Positions 21,363 to 33,475 of a DNA stretch of 64,000 bases are shown piece by piece. Origin of the DNA: Callorhinus ursinus (Eukaryota > Chordata > Mammalia > Carnivora > Otariidae). The position numbers and the translations under genes are program-made. Within the stretch, counting starts at the first letter, position 1. Every line of letters begins with the position of its first letter. The DNA is taken from the NCBI RefSeq assembly GCF_003265705.1, contig NW_020312859.1, positions 1,932,174-1,996,173 on the forward strand. The letters run 5' to 3'. The notes under the pieces are model-generated. The model did no database searches. It worked only from the letters and a program-made list of their open reading frames with translations, and had not been told where the DNA came from.

Positions 21363-23830
21363 AAGAGAACTTTTTTCTTGCCAGAGAGGTTGTCACCCTT
21401 CTGTGATGTGGTCCAATGGAGTTTTTCCCCATGATCGGTTCCTGAAGCCTGTCATCATGTTATGGGCCCCATATTCCTCTGAGTTAAGTTTTACCTTGGA
21501 AAGGGTGCCCTGTAGAACATGGATGTCCAGAAGCATGTAACACTGAAGTCATTTAATATTTGACTTTCTCATTGGGAGGATCTAGTCATTAGGAAGAATT
21601 GGAACTTGAGGGAGAATCAGAGAGGACATACTCTTCAAAATAACAGGGTAAATCTAGACAAGTTCCATGAATAGTAGAAAAGCTTTGGGCTTGAGGAACT
21701 GTTCAATAAAGCTGGCCCCAGCCCTTGGATTCTGTGCAACAATGAGTCACTCGGTCTCTTCTCTGGGCCCCAGTTACCACACTTGCACCATTGGGTAAGA
21801 AAAAGAAAGAATCTTCCCCCACAGACTCACCTGAAGATCTCATCCTTCCCACCTCCAGTGACGTCCAAAAAGATATTAGTGATTGTAGTGATGGGAGAAG
21901 GGTAGATCTGTGCAGAGGCACAGAAGATCCAGTAGAACATACTGTAGACCACCCACCTCCCAGGAAGACCTGAGGCTCCAGGCCCTTGTTCTACATCTTC
22001 CTCTCAAGTGAGCTGCACTCCATGGCAATAACATATTGGGAAGGGAGAACTGAGCCCATGTAACTGTCATAGTTTTCTAAAATTACCACTTGGATTTCCT
22101 AAAACATGAATTTTCTCTATTCTTAAAGACATGAACCTTATTTTTGCCCTCTGGACATTTATTTGGAACATAAATAAGGTAAAAATGGAAATCAACTCCT
22201 TTGGTATGTGTTTATGATAAATGTATTTGTTATATGTACAAACACATCTTCTCTCTAAGCCCCGGTTCCCCTATTCTGTAAAATGAGGATGGCAATAATA
22301 TCTATTCCAAGGACCTTTTATGAGAATGTAGTGAGACAAGGCAGAAAACTCCCTGACATATAGTTAGTGCTCAAGTGATGTTAGTCTCCTTCCCTTTCTA
22401 GATAAGAGAAAGGTTACATGGAAGTTAGAATCTAAATGGAGAAACTTCATTCTTTTAAATTCCACCCAATGTACTTCCCCCAGCCCCATACTGCTCAAAT
22501 AAATGGGTCTCAATCAAAAGTAATTTAATTAATTATTTACACATACACGCACATGCATGCACATATAGTTGATGTGAGGTTGGTAAGACTCCTTTGGTAA
22601 GTATAAGAGCTGTATAACCAAAAAAAAGTTCCTACTAGCTTCTCTAATGTGCATTTAAAAAATCTTACACTTGTCCTCCATCTTCTGGAATTACAGTAAC
22701 CTTGCACCCAAGTCACCTGAGAAAGGGCCAAGTCACTGAGTCATGGCCAGAGAGCCCCAGGACAACCTGGGTACAGAGTGCCTGTTTTTCAAAGTCCAGT
22801 GCCTCCCACACCGACCTACAAAGCCTGTTCAGCCAAAAAAGTACAGGCACACCTCATCAAGCACTATCTCCAGTGCATGGAGTTTTTATCATGCTGTTAA
22901 TGTTAGAAATTTTTTAATTAAAAAATAATTTATGTCCATAACCCTTCTGCAGGGTTTCCTAAGCTTGGCACTATTAACACTGGGAGACAGATAATTCTGT
23001 GTGGTAGCGCTGTTGTACCTTGTAGGATGTTTAGTAGCATCCCTGGCCTTTACCAGTAGGTCCCTTCCCACCCCTGAGTTGTGATAATTGAAAGTGTCTC
23101 TAGACATTGCCAAGTGTCCTGGGGGGCGTGTAGAATGAAAACTGCTCTTCTGTCTAGTGTGTTAAAAAGCCAATTCTCACTTCCAGACCAGCTGTTCTAG
23201 AAGAGGGAGCACCCTGGCAAGCTCTCACCAAAGAGCACTCACAGGCAATGCTGCCTTTCCTCTGCCTGAATGGCAAATGCTGGTCTGTGCACTCCCTGGG
23301 GGTCTCCTTCTGCAATTATTTTGGCTTCTGATGAACTGGTTTGACTACCTAAGAGGGCTAAGGAAAGAGATCTTAAGAATAATGTTGGCAGACCACCAAA
23401 GTACAAAAGAAGATGAATCAGAGATGTTGATGTGTAGATACGCATCTCCTCTTCAGAGGAGATAAATAGGAAATAAAGGTAGAGGAAGCAGTGAAGATCA
23501 ACAGGTGATGAGAGAGTTGACCAGCTATTGTGTAAACTACAGTTGGGAGAAACAATGGCCAAAAAATGCGTCTCATAGCTTCGGGGGATTTGAAGAGAAG
23601 GAAGAGCTATATGGGTAGTGAGAAAAATGGGTAACACATGTCTGTAAGGACCAAGCATGGTGCTGATCCAGTCAGCACTCCATTTCCAAAAAGGCATCAT
23701 GATGCTCCCCCCCCACACACACCTGCAAATGGCATGTGCCTGTGTGTGCATTTACAATGAAGGAAACATTTGCGTATTCATTGAACACTTGTGCCAGATT
23801 CTGGGAGGTAAGCCAAATCCGCATAATTCA
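21363..23830. other. Intergenic, no gene recognised
   Basis: Mostly unique-looking AT-rich sequence with a MIR-like piece near 22260-22390. No exon with both splice sites and a known domain. Confidence 0.35.
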
Positions 23831-23835
23831 TCTCA

Positions 23836-24045
23836 ATTTTTTAAAAAGATTTATTTATTTATTTGAGAGGTAGAGAGAGAGAGAGCATGAGTGGGAGGGG
23901 CAGAGGGAGAGGGAGAGATAATCCCAAGCAGACTCCATGCCAAGCGTGGGGCCCCACATGGGGCTCAACCTCACAACCCTGAGATTGTGACCTGAGTCAA
24001 AACCAAAATTTGGACACTTAACGGACTGCGCCACCCAGGAGCTCC
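23836..24045 (-). mobile_element. Can-SINE, antisense
   Basis: Target duplication AATTCATCTCA at 23825-23835 and 24046-24056. Confidence 0.9.
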
Positions 24046-24514
24046 AATTCATCTCAGTTTATATGTAAGAAAACTGAGGCTTGGAGAGGTTAAATAATTC
24101 ACCCAAGGTCAAGAGCCCCTGGACTCAAAAGTACAGCCCCAGACTTCAAATTCAAGGTTCATTAAATCCAAATAAAGCATGCCCGCTTTGTCTTCTGAAA
24201 AAGTCAAATCTCTGGAAGATCCAGGAAAGGAGTTCGGTGGGGAATGTGCTGCAACCTGGTGATTGGGGCATGTGTTTAGACAGATGATTCTCTAAACCAA
24301 ACAAAGGTGGGCCCTCCTTCTACACTGTGCTTTTGACATTTCCATTCAAATATACTGAATCTGCATCTTCTCCAAGTAGGTGACTGTTTTTGACCTCTGG
24401 ACAATGTGTGTATTGTTCCAAAATTCCCTGAAATCCCCAGAGGGGTAGGAGACACCACCTAAGTCTATGCCTGGCATATTAGGGGAACTCAGTAAGTGTT
24501 TGTTGAATGAATGA

Positions 24515-24740
24515 GTGATACAAGGGCTTTGGAGCTGGACAGACCAGGGTCCCAGTCCTGACTATGAAACTTGTTATCCATGTGACAAAGGTAGTTTAAC
24601 CTCTCCTTGTCTGTAAGATGTGTTCTAAGCCTTGTGGAAATCCTGTGTGGGTTCAAGGAAGGTAATGTGTGAAAAGTATTTTATATGGTGCCTGGAAAGG
24701 TAAGGCACTCAACAAATTGGTAGCTGTTGTTTTATTATTG
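24515..24740 (+). repeat. MIR-like SINE
   Basis: TTTGGAGCTGGACAGACC, a CCTCTCCTTGTCTGTAAGATG segment, and GGCACTCAACAAATTGG at the 3' end, as in MIR. Just upstream of SPINT3. Confidence 0.6.
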
Positions 24741-25611
24741 TTAAAGGGGCTTCCATTTTGAAGTGTAGTAAAATGACCTTGGATAAAATCAGATCAGATA
24801 AGGCCAAAGGAGAAAGGCAGAGCTGTGCTTTGGTTGGACACTCTGTTCTAGGGGTAGCCCAGCCTTGTAAACAGCAGAGGTTGGGGGTAAATTAGTTGAA
24901 TGTGGGCCTAGGCTCCTCCCCTTTGGTCCCCTTTCTCCCTAAAATGCCAGTCCCAGGCTGGGCCACAGGCTGGGTGGCAACATGCAGCTCCAGGTCTCTC
25001 TCCCATTCCAAGAGCCTCAATCAGAATTAGGACAAAGTTGGTATGGGAACGCTGGAGTTCCAAGAATAGCCTGGGAATAAAATAGGGTGTCCAGCAGCGC
25101 AGAGAGAGTGACTTATAGGATAGGGAGTCAATTCAATTCACCTCATCAAACATATGTTCATCAAATATATGCGTACAACATGCCAGACACTGTCTTAGGT
25201 GCTGAAGCTAAAGGAATGAGCAAAACAAAGACCCTGCCTTTGTGGAATTCATTTCCAATGGGAGAGAGACAGACAATGCATAATACACATAATACATGGT
25301 AAAAGAGCTATAGAGAAAAGAAAAAGTAGAACAGGGTAAGGCAGATTCAAGTCTGGAATGGGGCTGGTGGCAAGTAAGGTGAGATGGAAAGGTGTGATAG
25401 GAGTCAAAATTTGAAGATGAGGGATTTAGCCAAGTCAGACCTACTTGTAGGAAAAGGCTCCATTCTGGACTTTGCTAAAGCTTAAAATCTGCAAATGGAT
25501 GTGGGGAGATGAAATGCAGTATATCCAAGATTACTGAAAATGAGGAGAGTTAGCAGTAGTGTCCAAGATTTTTCAGCAACCAGTACAATTTCCCTTAAAA
25601 AATCATATTAT

Positions 25612-25715
25612 GCATGTGTTGTGATGAGTACGAGGTGTTATATGCAACTAATGAATCGTTGGACACTACATCAAAAACTAATGATCTACTATATGCTGGC
25701 TAACTAAATATAATA
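25612..25715 (+). mobile_element. LINE-1 3' stub
   Basis: The last ~100 bases of carnivore L1 with tail, between copies of AAAAAATCATATTAT at 25597-25611 and 25716-25730. In the SPINT3 intron. Confidence 0.88.
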
Positions 25716-26155
25716 AAAAAATCATATTATACGTAATTATAAAACTAATACCTACCTTTTATAGAAAATTCAAACGTACAAAAGTGTAAGGAAGCTAGTT
25801 AAAAATTGTCAAAATCTTATGTTCCAGAGACTGTCACGTGCACATGTAGCTTTCTGCATGTATGCACACGCATGAAGCTACAGACCACAGATTCTTATAT
25901 ATAACTGGGATATTAAACCTCTCAATAACCTGACAGACCAGTGGTTTTCAAAGTTTGTCTCCTTTTCCAGAAGCAGTAGCATCACCTGAGAATTTCCTAA
26001 TTAGTCTTACTGGATCAGAAACTCTGGGAGTGTTTCTCACAATGTGTGTGTGGAGGGGTTTGTTTTGCTTGTTTGTTCGTTTTTTCTCACAATTTGTGTC
26101 TTAACAAGCATTCCAGGTGATTCTGACGCACATTCCAGTTGAAGAACCTCTGCTA

Positions 26156-26330
26156 GGGGTGCCTGGGTGGCTCAGTTGGTTAAGTATCTGACTCTTGATT
26201 TCGGCTGGGGTCATGACCTCACCGTCATGAGATTGAGCTCTGCACTGAGCATGGAGCCTCCTTAAGATTCCTTCTCTCCCTCACCCTCTGCCCCTCCCTT
26301 TGCACTCTCTCTCTCTCTCTCAAAAAAGAA
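26156..26330 (+). mobile_element. Can-SINE
   Basis: Target duplication AAGAACCTCTGCTA at 26142-26155 and 26331-26344. Confidence 0.92.
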
Positions 26331-26971
26331 AAGAACCTCTGCTAAGATGAATGTACTAGTCCACTAGATGGGCATACCTACTGTTAGACACCTGGGTTTA
26401 GGTCGTGGCTCTACTACTTACCAACTCCATGTTTTGGGAACATTATTTAGCCTCTCTGAGCTTCAGTGTCTTCTGTAAAATAAAGCAAATGATTTAACCC
26501 ATTTTATTGATCAACTTGTCTGATGTACGCAAAGCTTTCAGTATAATTTAGCTCTTAATAGATTCTTGTCTTAGAACTAATCATTTATGAAGATGCCATA
26601 TAAAAAACTTGTGGAATGCAGCTCAAGTGGTTCTTAGAGAGAAAGTTGTCATGTAAGGGTTTATATTTGAAAAGGATAAAGTTGTAAGTCAATTAACCAT
26701 GTACAGAACTCAAGATGTTAGAAAAGAACAACAGAGTAAACCTCACACAAAAAAATAAACAAAAGCAATAAAGAGTAGACTAGAAAACAAGATAAATAGA
26801 GAACAAAGGAAACTATTAGTTGGGGGTGAGGAAGTGAAAAAATAGATTTTTGTAAAGCATTCAGCAACACACACACATGCACATACATATTTCCACTTAC
26901 ACACTCATGCACAGAGGACATTGTTGTTCTCATTCCATAAGAAAACAAACAGGTCAAGTGATTTTCCTTTG

Positions 26972-27157
26972 TTTTTTTTCTAAAGTTTATTTATTTATTT
27001 ATTTGAGAGAGAGACAGAGCTTGCAGAGGGGAGGGGCAGAGGGAAGAGGGAGTCTTCAGCAGACTCCGCACGGAGCACAGAGCCAGATTGAGGTCATGAC
27101 CTGAGCCAGAACCAAGAGTTAGATGCTCAACCAACTGTGCCACACAGGTGCCCCATA
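26972..27157 (-). mobile_element. Can-SINE, antisense
   Basis: Target duplication ATTTTCCTTTG at 26961-26971 and 27158-27168. Confidence 0.9.
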
Positions 27158-27168
27158 ATTTTCCTTTG

Positions 27169-28540
27169 GTTTAATGTAATGGAGGAGCAGAGAGGTAGGA
27201 CTGAGAAAATTAAAAAGCAAGTAAGACTCCACCCCTTGCAGAGTCACCTGTAAAGGCCCCAGGGCACGGTGAGGCTGGGAAATTCAGGAACATCACAACA
27301 TGCCCCACTCTGCCTCTCATCCTGACTGGCCTAGCTATTCTGTCTCTTTCTTATTATCCCTTTAACCTTAGAGTCTGCCATACAGGTAGGAGGATAAGAT
27401 AGAGCTTGAAACTTTCATCTTGCGTGTGTGACAGATGCTTGAAAGTCTGCTATAGGAGTGATCATCCCTCCATTCATTCTCCAACAGCAAATATGGATTG
27501 AGAACCTGCAAGCCTTTGCAGCCTACCTATCCTGGGTTTGGTTCTTGGCTCAGCACTTTCTAGCATGACATTAGGACATTAGGAAAGGCACTTCACCTCT
27601 CTGACCTTAGTTTCTTCATCTAAAGTTGGAAGTCCTAATATCCACTTTGAAGGGTAATTGCAAGGATAAAACCATTCCCATAAAAGGGATATAAAAAGAG
27701 AATACAAAGAAACTTGTAACCCTGCCTCAGAGGATCTCATGGGTTTATTTCTGTTAACAAATAAACTGAAAGCTAAAAGCCAAGCCTGGGTTAGGCATGT
27801 ACATTTCAGAAATGGGTTTGATGAGATCCTTGCTCTCAAGAGTCTTCTGATTAAGGAAGACAGAGAGTGATTTAGAGCAGCTACAATTTATTGATGCTTT
27901 TCTTTTTTTTAAATATATTTTCAAAAATATTTTTTTAATTGATGCTTTTCTATGTATCAGTGCTATCCACTGGTTATCTCTAACCCCTCAGTAAGCCTCA
28001 AATGTGGACATTACTCCCATTTCACAGTGAAAAGAATGGAATGTCAAAGACATAAGTGATTTATCCAAGATCACACAGCGAGGGAATGATTGAGTCAGAA
28101 GCCCACCCTCAGACCCCAAGTCAGTCTTCCTTTCACAGCGGAATATCATTCTAGAAGGACTATGAGATAGGGCATGGGAACCTGGGAGATCTTGCTCATC
28201 AGACCTGGAAAGTAAGATCTGGAAGGGTGCTCAGAGATGACAAAGTTCAACTCCCTAATTTCACAAATGAAGAAATGGAGATTTGGAGAGGTTGAATGGA
28301 TGCATGATCATGAAACAGTAAGGAGCAGGGTTAAGATTTGAATTCACGTGAGCTGGATTCGCAAGTCTGGGATTTTCACCACATCAGGTTACTTCCAGAA
28401 GTGAAAACCTCAACTTCCGTGTAGATGGATGAGACCATGGCTGGGTGGGCCCGGTGAGCTGGGTAGGCCAAGTGGGCCAGGTGGGGCTATGAAGGGGAAA
28501 GTGATGGCTTTGACCACTCTCAACCCCTTTCTGTCTTTAG
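27169..28540. other. SPINT3 intron, 3' part
   Basis: MIR-like cores near 27530-27680 and, antisense, 28020-28110 and 28240-28370. Otherwise unique. Confidence 0.4.
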
Positions 28541-28563
28541 ACCTTGCCAGCTTTGGCTCCTGA

Positions 28564-28734
28564 AATGTATGCAATCTCCCTGTGGAAATGGGCCTTTGTC
28601 AGGCCTCAATGCCACAATGGTTTTACAACATGAAAACTTTTGAATGTGAGAAGCTTTTCTACAGAGTCTGTAATGGCAATGACAACAACTTTTTGAGGAA
28701 AGAATTATGTGAGAAAGTTTGCAGGGACACCTGA
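28564..28734 (+). pseudogene. SPINT3: SPINT3 Kunitz domain (exon 2)
   Basis: Reads [48 protein letters not shown] and stop TGA at 28732. All six cysteines are kept at Kunitz spacing, but the normally near-invariant YGGC is YRVC. The P1 residue is Gln. The cysteine pattern survived while the glycine pair and the N-terminal link were lost, consistent with relaxed selection. Confidence 0.85.
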
Positions 28735-28901
28735 CTTCCTAGTAAGACCACAACCCTCAGTCAGGATTGTTTTAGGGCAATACAAGGCATTTTTGTGAAC
28801 AAGAGATACATGTCTCTACCCTCAAATTGATTCTCCCTGCTGTGTTCTTGAAATCACTCATCTCTGTGCCTGAAATTCTACCAATATTAAAAACATGTTT
28901 A

Positions 28902-29110
28902 GGGGGCGCCTGGGTGGCTCAGTTGGTTAAGCAACTGCCTTCGGCTCAGGTCATGATCCCAGGGTCCTGGGATCGAGCCCCACATCGGGCTCCCTGCTCC
29001 GCAGGGAGTCTGCTTCTCCCTCTGCCTCTCTCCCTGCTCATGCTCTCTCTCTCTCTCTATCTCTGTGTCTCAAATGAATAAATAAAATCTTAAAAAAAAA
29101 AGAAAGAAAC
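28902..29110 (+). mobile_element. Can-SINE
   Basis: GGGGGCGCCTGGGTGGCTCAG head, then a CAAATGAATAAATAAAATCTT tail. Starts about 170 bases after the SPINT3 stop codon. Confidence 0.9.
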
Positions 29111-29426
29111 CCCAACCTTTAAAAAAAAATGTTTAAAATCTCACGACCTTCTCTTAAAACTACATACATACACACAAATATGCTGGGGAAATTAATAAGC
29201 GTTAACAGCCACTCACACTTTGTTTGAATTATTGCTTAGCCTATTGGAGGACAGAGGTCGTAAAGGAGAGATGGGTAAATTAAAACCCGGCGCATGACAT
29301 CAGAAGGGCCTACAATGGAAAAGAAAAAGAATTCCTGGAGTCATGTGAAACAAGACAAAAGAAGAACAGAAACCAGAGAGGCAAAGGGAATTTGGGGTGG
29401 GGGTTGAAGATTTTGGACCATTTTTT

Positions 29427-29536
29427 AAAAAGTTTTTATTTATTTAAGTAATCTCTACACCAAACATGGGGCTTGAACTCAAAACCCCGAGATCAAGAGT
29501 TGCATTCTTTTCTGACTGAGCCAGCCAGGCGCCCCA
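29427..29536 (-). mobile_element. Can-SINE, short form, antisense
   Basis: Target duplication GGACCATTTTT at 29415-29425 and 29537-29547. Lacks the CT-rich segment. Confidence 0.9.
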
Positions 29537-30262
29537 GGACCATTTTTAATTTAAAGATTAGTGAGTTTTCATGAAAGCCCTTATCTACTAAAGCTACACC
29601 ACATCTTCTTGCCACAGCCTCATGGGGAGAGGCGTGAAGGGCCCTGGTCCTGTAGTCCCTTGGTTTGCCTTAAGGAACACCAATTATTACAACTTGGAGG
29701 GAAAGGAGAAAATGTGAGGATCATCTGGTTCAGCTAGCTCATATCTCAGAGAGGAAAATGGTGGCTAAAGATGAGCAGGGACTTCTCTAAAATCACGGAG
29801 TGAGAATGAAACAGAGGTGTCCCTGATCTAAGAAAAATGCCATTCCTTCCACCTTGCAATGCCTGCCCTATAATTTCCCCTGACCTCCTCTGCACTCAGG
29901 AATGGAGGGCAGAACTGAGGATAGAGCATTTCTTTGGCACACTCCTCCATCTCCTGTTCTGATTCAGGGTCCTCCCCTCAGATCCAAGTCAGCTGCTTGC
30001 TATTGCCCAAGGAGAAAGAACTACCATCCATTGTGCCGGACACTGTGCTAAGCTCTTTGTAAACAATACATATAAACCTCAGAGTGACTCTAAAAATTAG
30101 GTCATACCCATGCTAATCCAAGTGTGGTCCAAGGACCGCCAGCCTCCAGGTCACCTGAGAGCTTGTTAGAAACACAGAATTTCAGGCCTCCCTCCAGAAC
30201 TACTGAATCATAATCTGCATTGTAACAAGATTTCCAGGTAACTGGCGGGCACACTCCATTTT

Positions 30263-30945
30263 AAGAAGCTGTGTTGATGATAGATATTCATCCTTTCTGA
30301 TGGCTGAGTAAAATTCCATTGTATTCATGAACCACATCTTATTTATCCATTCATCCGTTGAAGGACATCTAGTCTCCTTCCACAGTTTGGCTATTGTGGA
30401 CATTGCTGCTGTGAACATTGGGGTGCATGTGCCCCTTCTTTTCACTACATCTGTATCTTTGGGGTAAATGCCCAATAGTGCAATTGCTGGGTCTAGGGTA
30501 ACTCTATTTTTAACATCCTGAGGAACTTCCATACTGTTTTCCAGAGTGGCTGTACCAGCTTGCATTCCTACAAAACTGGAGGGTATTATGCTTAGTGAAA
30601 TAAGTCAATCAGAAAAACACAATTAACATATGGTTTGTGCAGAGGACAATAGGGGTTGGTGGGAGGAAGTGAATGGGAAGAAATCAGAGAGGGAGACAAA
30701 CTAAATGATACTCTTGACTCCGGGAAACAAACTGAGGGTTGCAGAAATGGAGGTGGGTGGGGGATGGGGGAATTCGCTAATGGGCACTAAGGAGGGCATG
30801 TGATGTGGTGAGCACTAGGTGTTATACGCAACTAATGAATCATTGAACATTATATCAAAAACCAATGATCTACTATACCTTACCTAATTGAATTTAAATT
30901 AAAAAATGAAAAAATAAAAAAGTGAAATAAAAAAAAGAAGCTGTG
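30263..30945 (+). mobile_element. LINE-1 insertion with 5' inversion
   Basis: Target duplication AAGAAGCTGTG at 30263-30273 and 30935-30945. Bases 30274 to about 30580 are L1 ORF2 3' sequence in reverse. From about 30585 the 3' UTR runs forward to the A-tail. Second twin-primed copy in the window. Confidence 0.88.
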
Positions 30946-31683
30946 GTAGATGAAAAAACACAGATAACATTAATTTATTTCCATAGTAAGGTTTCCAAGA
31001 CCCACAGCTGGAAAGTCGCAGAGCTGGACGCTGAGTCCAGGTTCGTCCATTTCCAAAGTCTATGATCTTAACTGCTATATTACACTTTTTCATGAATCCC
31101 TGAACTTCCCCCACAGGGCTGAGTTCCAGCCACAGCTTTTATTCAAAGGGTTTCAAAATAACAGGTTTTCTGCCAAGACAACAGACACTCCCGCTCTCCT
31201 CCTCCACCCCATCGCTTTCCATTACATCACTATTCATTAGAAGCAAGTCACTGGGTCCAGCCCACACTCCAGGAGGGAAGTATATAGGGGCACTCACACC
31301 AAGAGGTGGGGATCGTTTGGGGCCAGGTTGGAAGTCTGTCTGCCACAGGGAGTAACTTGGCCTGAATCACACAGCAGTGACTGCTGGAAGTTTCAGTTCT
31401 TGGGTCTTTCCCTTCCCCATTCTTCTTGCCTGATATTTGTTCACTGATGGAAAGCTCAAGGCTCATACTGCCCGGTCCTTGTGAGTACAAATACCCAAGT
31501 GGTCCTACATCATCAAATCTAGGTTCTGAGAGATGTCATGTTATAAAAGTTGCTTAGATGGAAAAATAAACAAAAATTGCCAGGAAGAAGAAAGTAGTCC
31601 ACTTGGTGCCAAATAAGCTGCGTGGATCTTGGGAATAGCCCTCTTGACGTGGTATTGAGGGTCTCATTAAACTTCTTAATTCA

Positions 31684-31797
31684 GGGGCGCTTGGCTGGCT
31701 CAGTCAGGGGAGCATGGGACTCTTGATCTCAGGGTCATGAGTTTGAGCCTCACATTGGGTGTAGGAATTACTTAAATAAATAAATAAACCTTTAAAA
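31684..31797 (+). mobile_element. Can-SINE, short form
   Basis: GGGGCGCTTGGCTGGCTCAG head, then GGTGTAGGAATTACTTAAATAAATAAA. About 114 bases. Flanks CTTAATTCA and CTCAATTCA look like an aged target duplication. Confidence 0.88.
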
Positions 31798-32754
31798 ATT
31801 TCTCAATTCACATATGATAGAGGAAGATCTTCCAAGTGCCCCTGAGGGCAGTAGCAAGCTTCTCAAGACCTTTAAAAAAAACTTTCTGGGAAGAATGATA
31901 GAGAATCATTTAGGAGCATATATTAATGCAGATTTATAACCTATTTTTATCAGTTAACAGTATTGGGTGAAGATTTTCCTATACCATCAAACGTTCTGCA
32001 ATATGATTGCTAAAGAGCTTTCCTTGTATGGCTAGATCATATTTTTTAAAGCAAGCTGCTATGATTAAGCGTTAAGATTGTTTATGGTTTTTCAATATAA
32101 TAAGTAATGATGCAAGGATAATAAATCACTGTGGACATTTCTGATTGTTTAGTTAGGAGAAATTCTAAGAAGTGGAATTTCTGGATCAAAGAGGACATGC
32201 ATTTTAAAAGCATTCAATACATAATATCTTTCATTAAAATTTTAATAACTACCACTTATGAAACACTTATGATATGCCAGGAAGCAAGCTTAGTGCTTTG
32301 CATACATTATCTCATTTAATATCCTCAACAGCCTAAAGAGGAGGATTCTATAACTGTATTTTACAAATGAGAAAGTTGAAGGTCAGGAAGATAAATGACT
32401 TGCCCCAAATAGCAAACTGGCAAGGAATGAAGCCAGTGTTTGAATCAAAGTCTGACTCCAGGGCCCATGTTCTTAATTAGTTTGCTATCATTAAAGCACA
32501 GTTTTGCCATGACTAGCCCAGTCACTCCTCACTTCTCCATCCCATAAAAATCCCTGGACTTCTCCAGATAGACTCCACAGGGATATTGGGGGACTGCTGT
32601 CTTCTACCTTTTCGTGTTCACATTTTGTGGGTTGAAAGCAGGGACCTTGCCTTACACATTTCTCCTCTACACTGAGCCAAGCAAAATGACATGCACAGAG
32701 TAAGTGCTCAGCAAGTACTTGTTGGTTAGTTTCATAGGAATTATACCATAATTT

Positions 32755-32972
32755 ACTCTGAGAAACAAACTGAGGGTTCCAGAGGAGAGGGGGGTGGGGG
32801 GATGGGTTAGCCTGGTGATGGGTATTAAAGAGGGCACGTACTGAATGAAGCACTGGGTGTTATACGCAAACAATGAATCATGGAACATTACATCAAAAAC
32901 TAGTGATGTAATGTATGGTGATTAACATAACATAATAAAATTAAATTAAAAACAACAACAACAACAAAAAGA
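32755..32972 (+). mobile_element. LINE-1 3' end, first of two at one site
   Basis: Forward L1 3' UTR (GAGAAACAAACTGAGGG to the AAACAACAACAACAAC tail), between AATTATACCATAATTT at 32739-32754 and 32973-32988. Confidence 0.9.
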
Positions 32973-32988
32973 AATTATACCATAATTT

Positions 32989-33089
32989 TATTTTATTATG
33001 TTAGTCACCATAGAGTACATCATTAGTTTTTAATGTAGTGTCCATGATTCATTGTTTGCGTAAATAAAATAAAATTAAAAAAAAAAAGA
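32989..33089 (-). mobile_element. Inverted LINE-1 fragment at the same target site
   Basis: Reverse L1 end (CATTAGTTTTTAATGTAGTG, ATGATTCATTGTTTGCG) followed by a forward A-rich tail, then a third copy of AATTATACCATA at 33090-33101. Almost the whole insert is the inverted part. Confidence 0.85.
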
Positions 33090-33146
33090 AATTATACCAT
33101 AGAGGAAAGGAAAGACCTGGGATTTATTTTTCAGAGTTAAGGTTTT

Positions 33147-33345
33147 TTTTTTTTTTAAGATTTTATTTATTTATTTGACAGAGAGAGAGATAGCTAGAGC
33201 AGGAACACAAGCAGGGGGAGTGGGAGAGGGAGAAGCAGGCTTCCTGAGGAGCAGGGAGCCCGATGCGGGGCTCGATCCCAGGACCCTGGGATCATGACCT
33301 GAGCCGAAGGCAGACGCTCAACGACTGAGCCACTCAGGCAGCCCC
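33147..33345 (-). mobile_element. Can-SINE, antisense
   Basis: Flanks AGAGTTAAGGTTTT and AGGGTTAAGGTTTT form the target duplication with one mismatch. Confidence 0.9.
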
Positions 33346-33398
33346 AGGGTTAAGGTTTTATGCTATGAGTCAATGCTGATTCTCATCATCTCTGAATT

Positions 33399-33475
33399 AT
33401 GGAGGGAAGGCAGGAAGGCAGGAATGGAGGGAGGGAGGGAGGGAGGAAAAATGCAGGAAGCAGGGAGTGAGGGAG
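33399..33475. repeat. (GGGA/GGAA)n purine microsatellite
   Basis: Irregular GGAGGGAGGGAGGGAGG tract. Confidence 0.85.

Larger units (their letters stand above)
24982..28734 (+). pseudogene. SPINT3: SPINT3, single-Kunitz inhibitor gene, probably inactivated
   Basis: Exon 1 starts MQLQVSLPF, like human SPINT3, but the hydrophobic core of the signal peptide is missing and it goes straight to QEPQSELG. Exon 2 (28541-28734, acceptor CTGTCTTTAG) has a complete Kunitz domain in one frame. However, TGA at 28561-28563 lies in that frame two codons before the first cysteine region, cutting it off from any leader. Candidate donors at 25037 (GTTGGT) and 25041 (GTATGG) both lead to a stop. The gene lies between WFDC6 and WFDC2 as in human. 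An unseen alternative first exon cannot rescue the frame, because the TGA is inside exon 2. Confidence 0.8.

Noticed and set aside
28566..28600. An apparent frameshift within the SPINT3 Kunitz domain
   Set aside because: Reading in the correct frame from 28564 gives an intact domain; the first impression came from a wrong frame. The TGA at 28561 remains the real lesion.
30200..30565. 121-codon minus-strand open frame with a mitochondrial-like or host-like look
   Set aside because: It is inverted LINE-1 ORF2 sequence within the twin-primed element.
33399..33475. Regular spaced repeats that might suggest an array
   Set aside because: Simple purine microsatellite. No CRISPR-like repeat-spacer structure exists in the window, and none is expected in a mammal.
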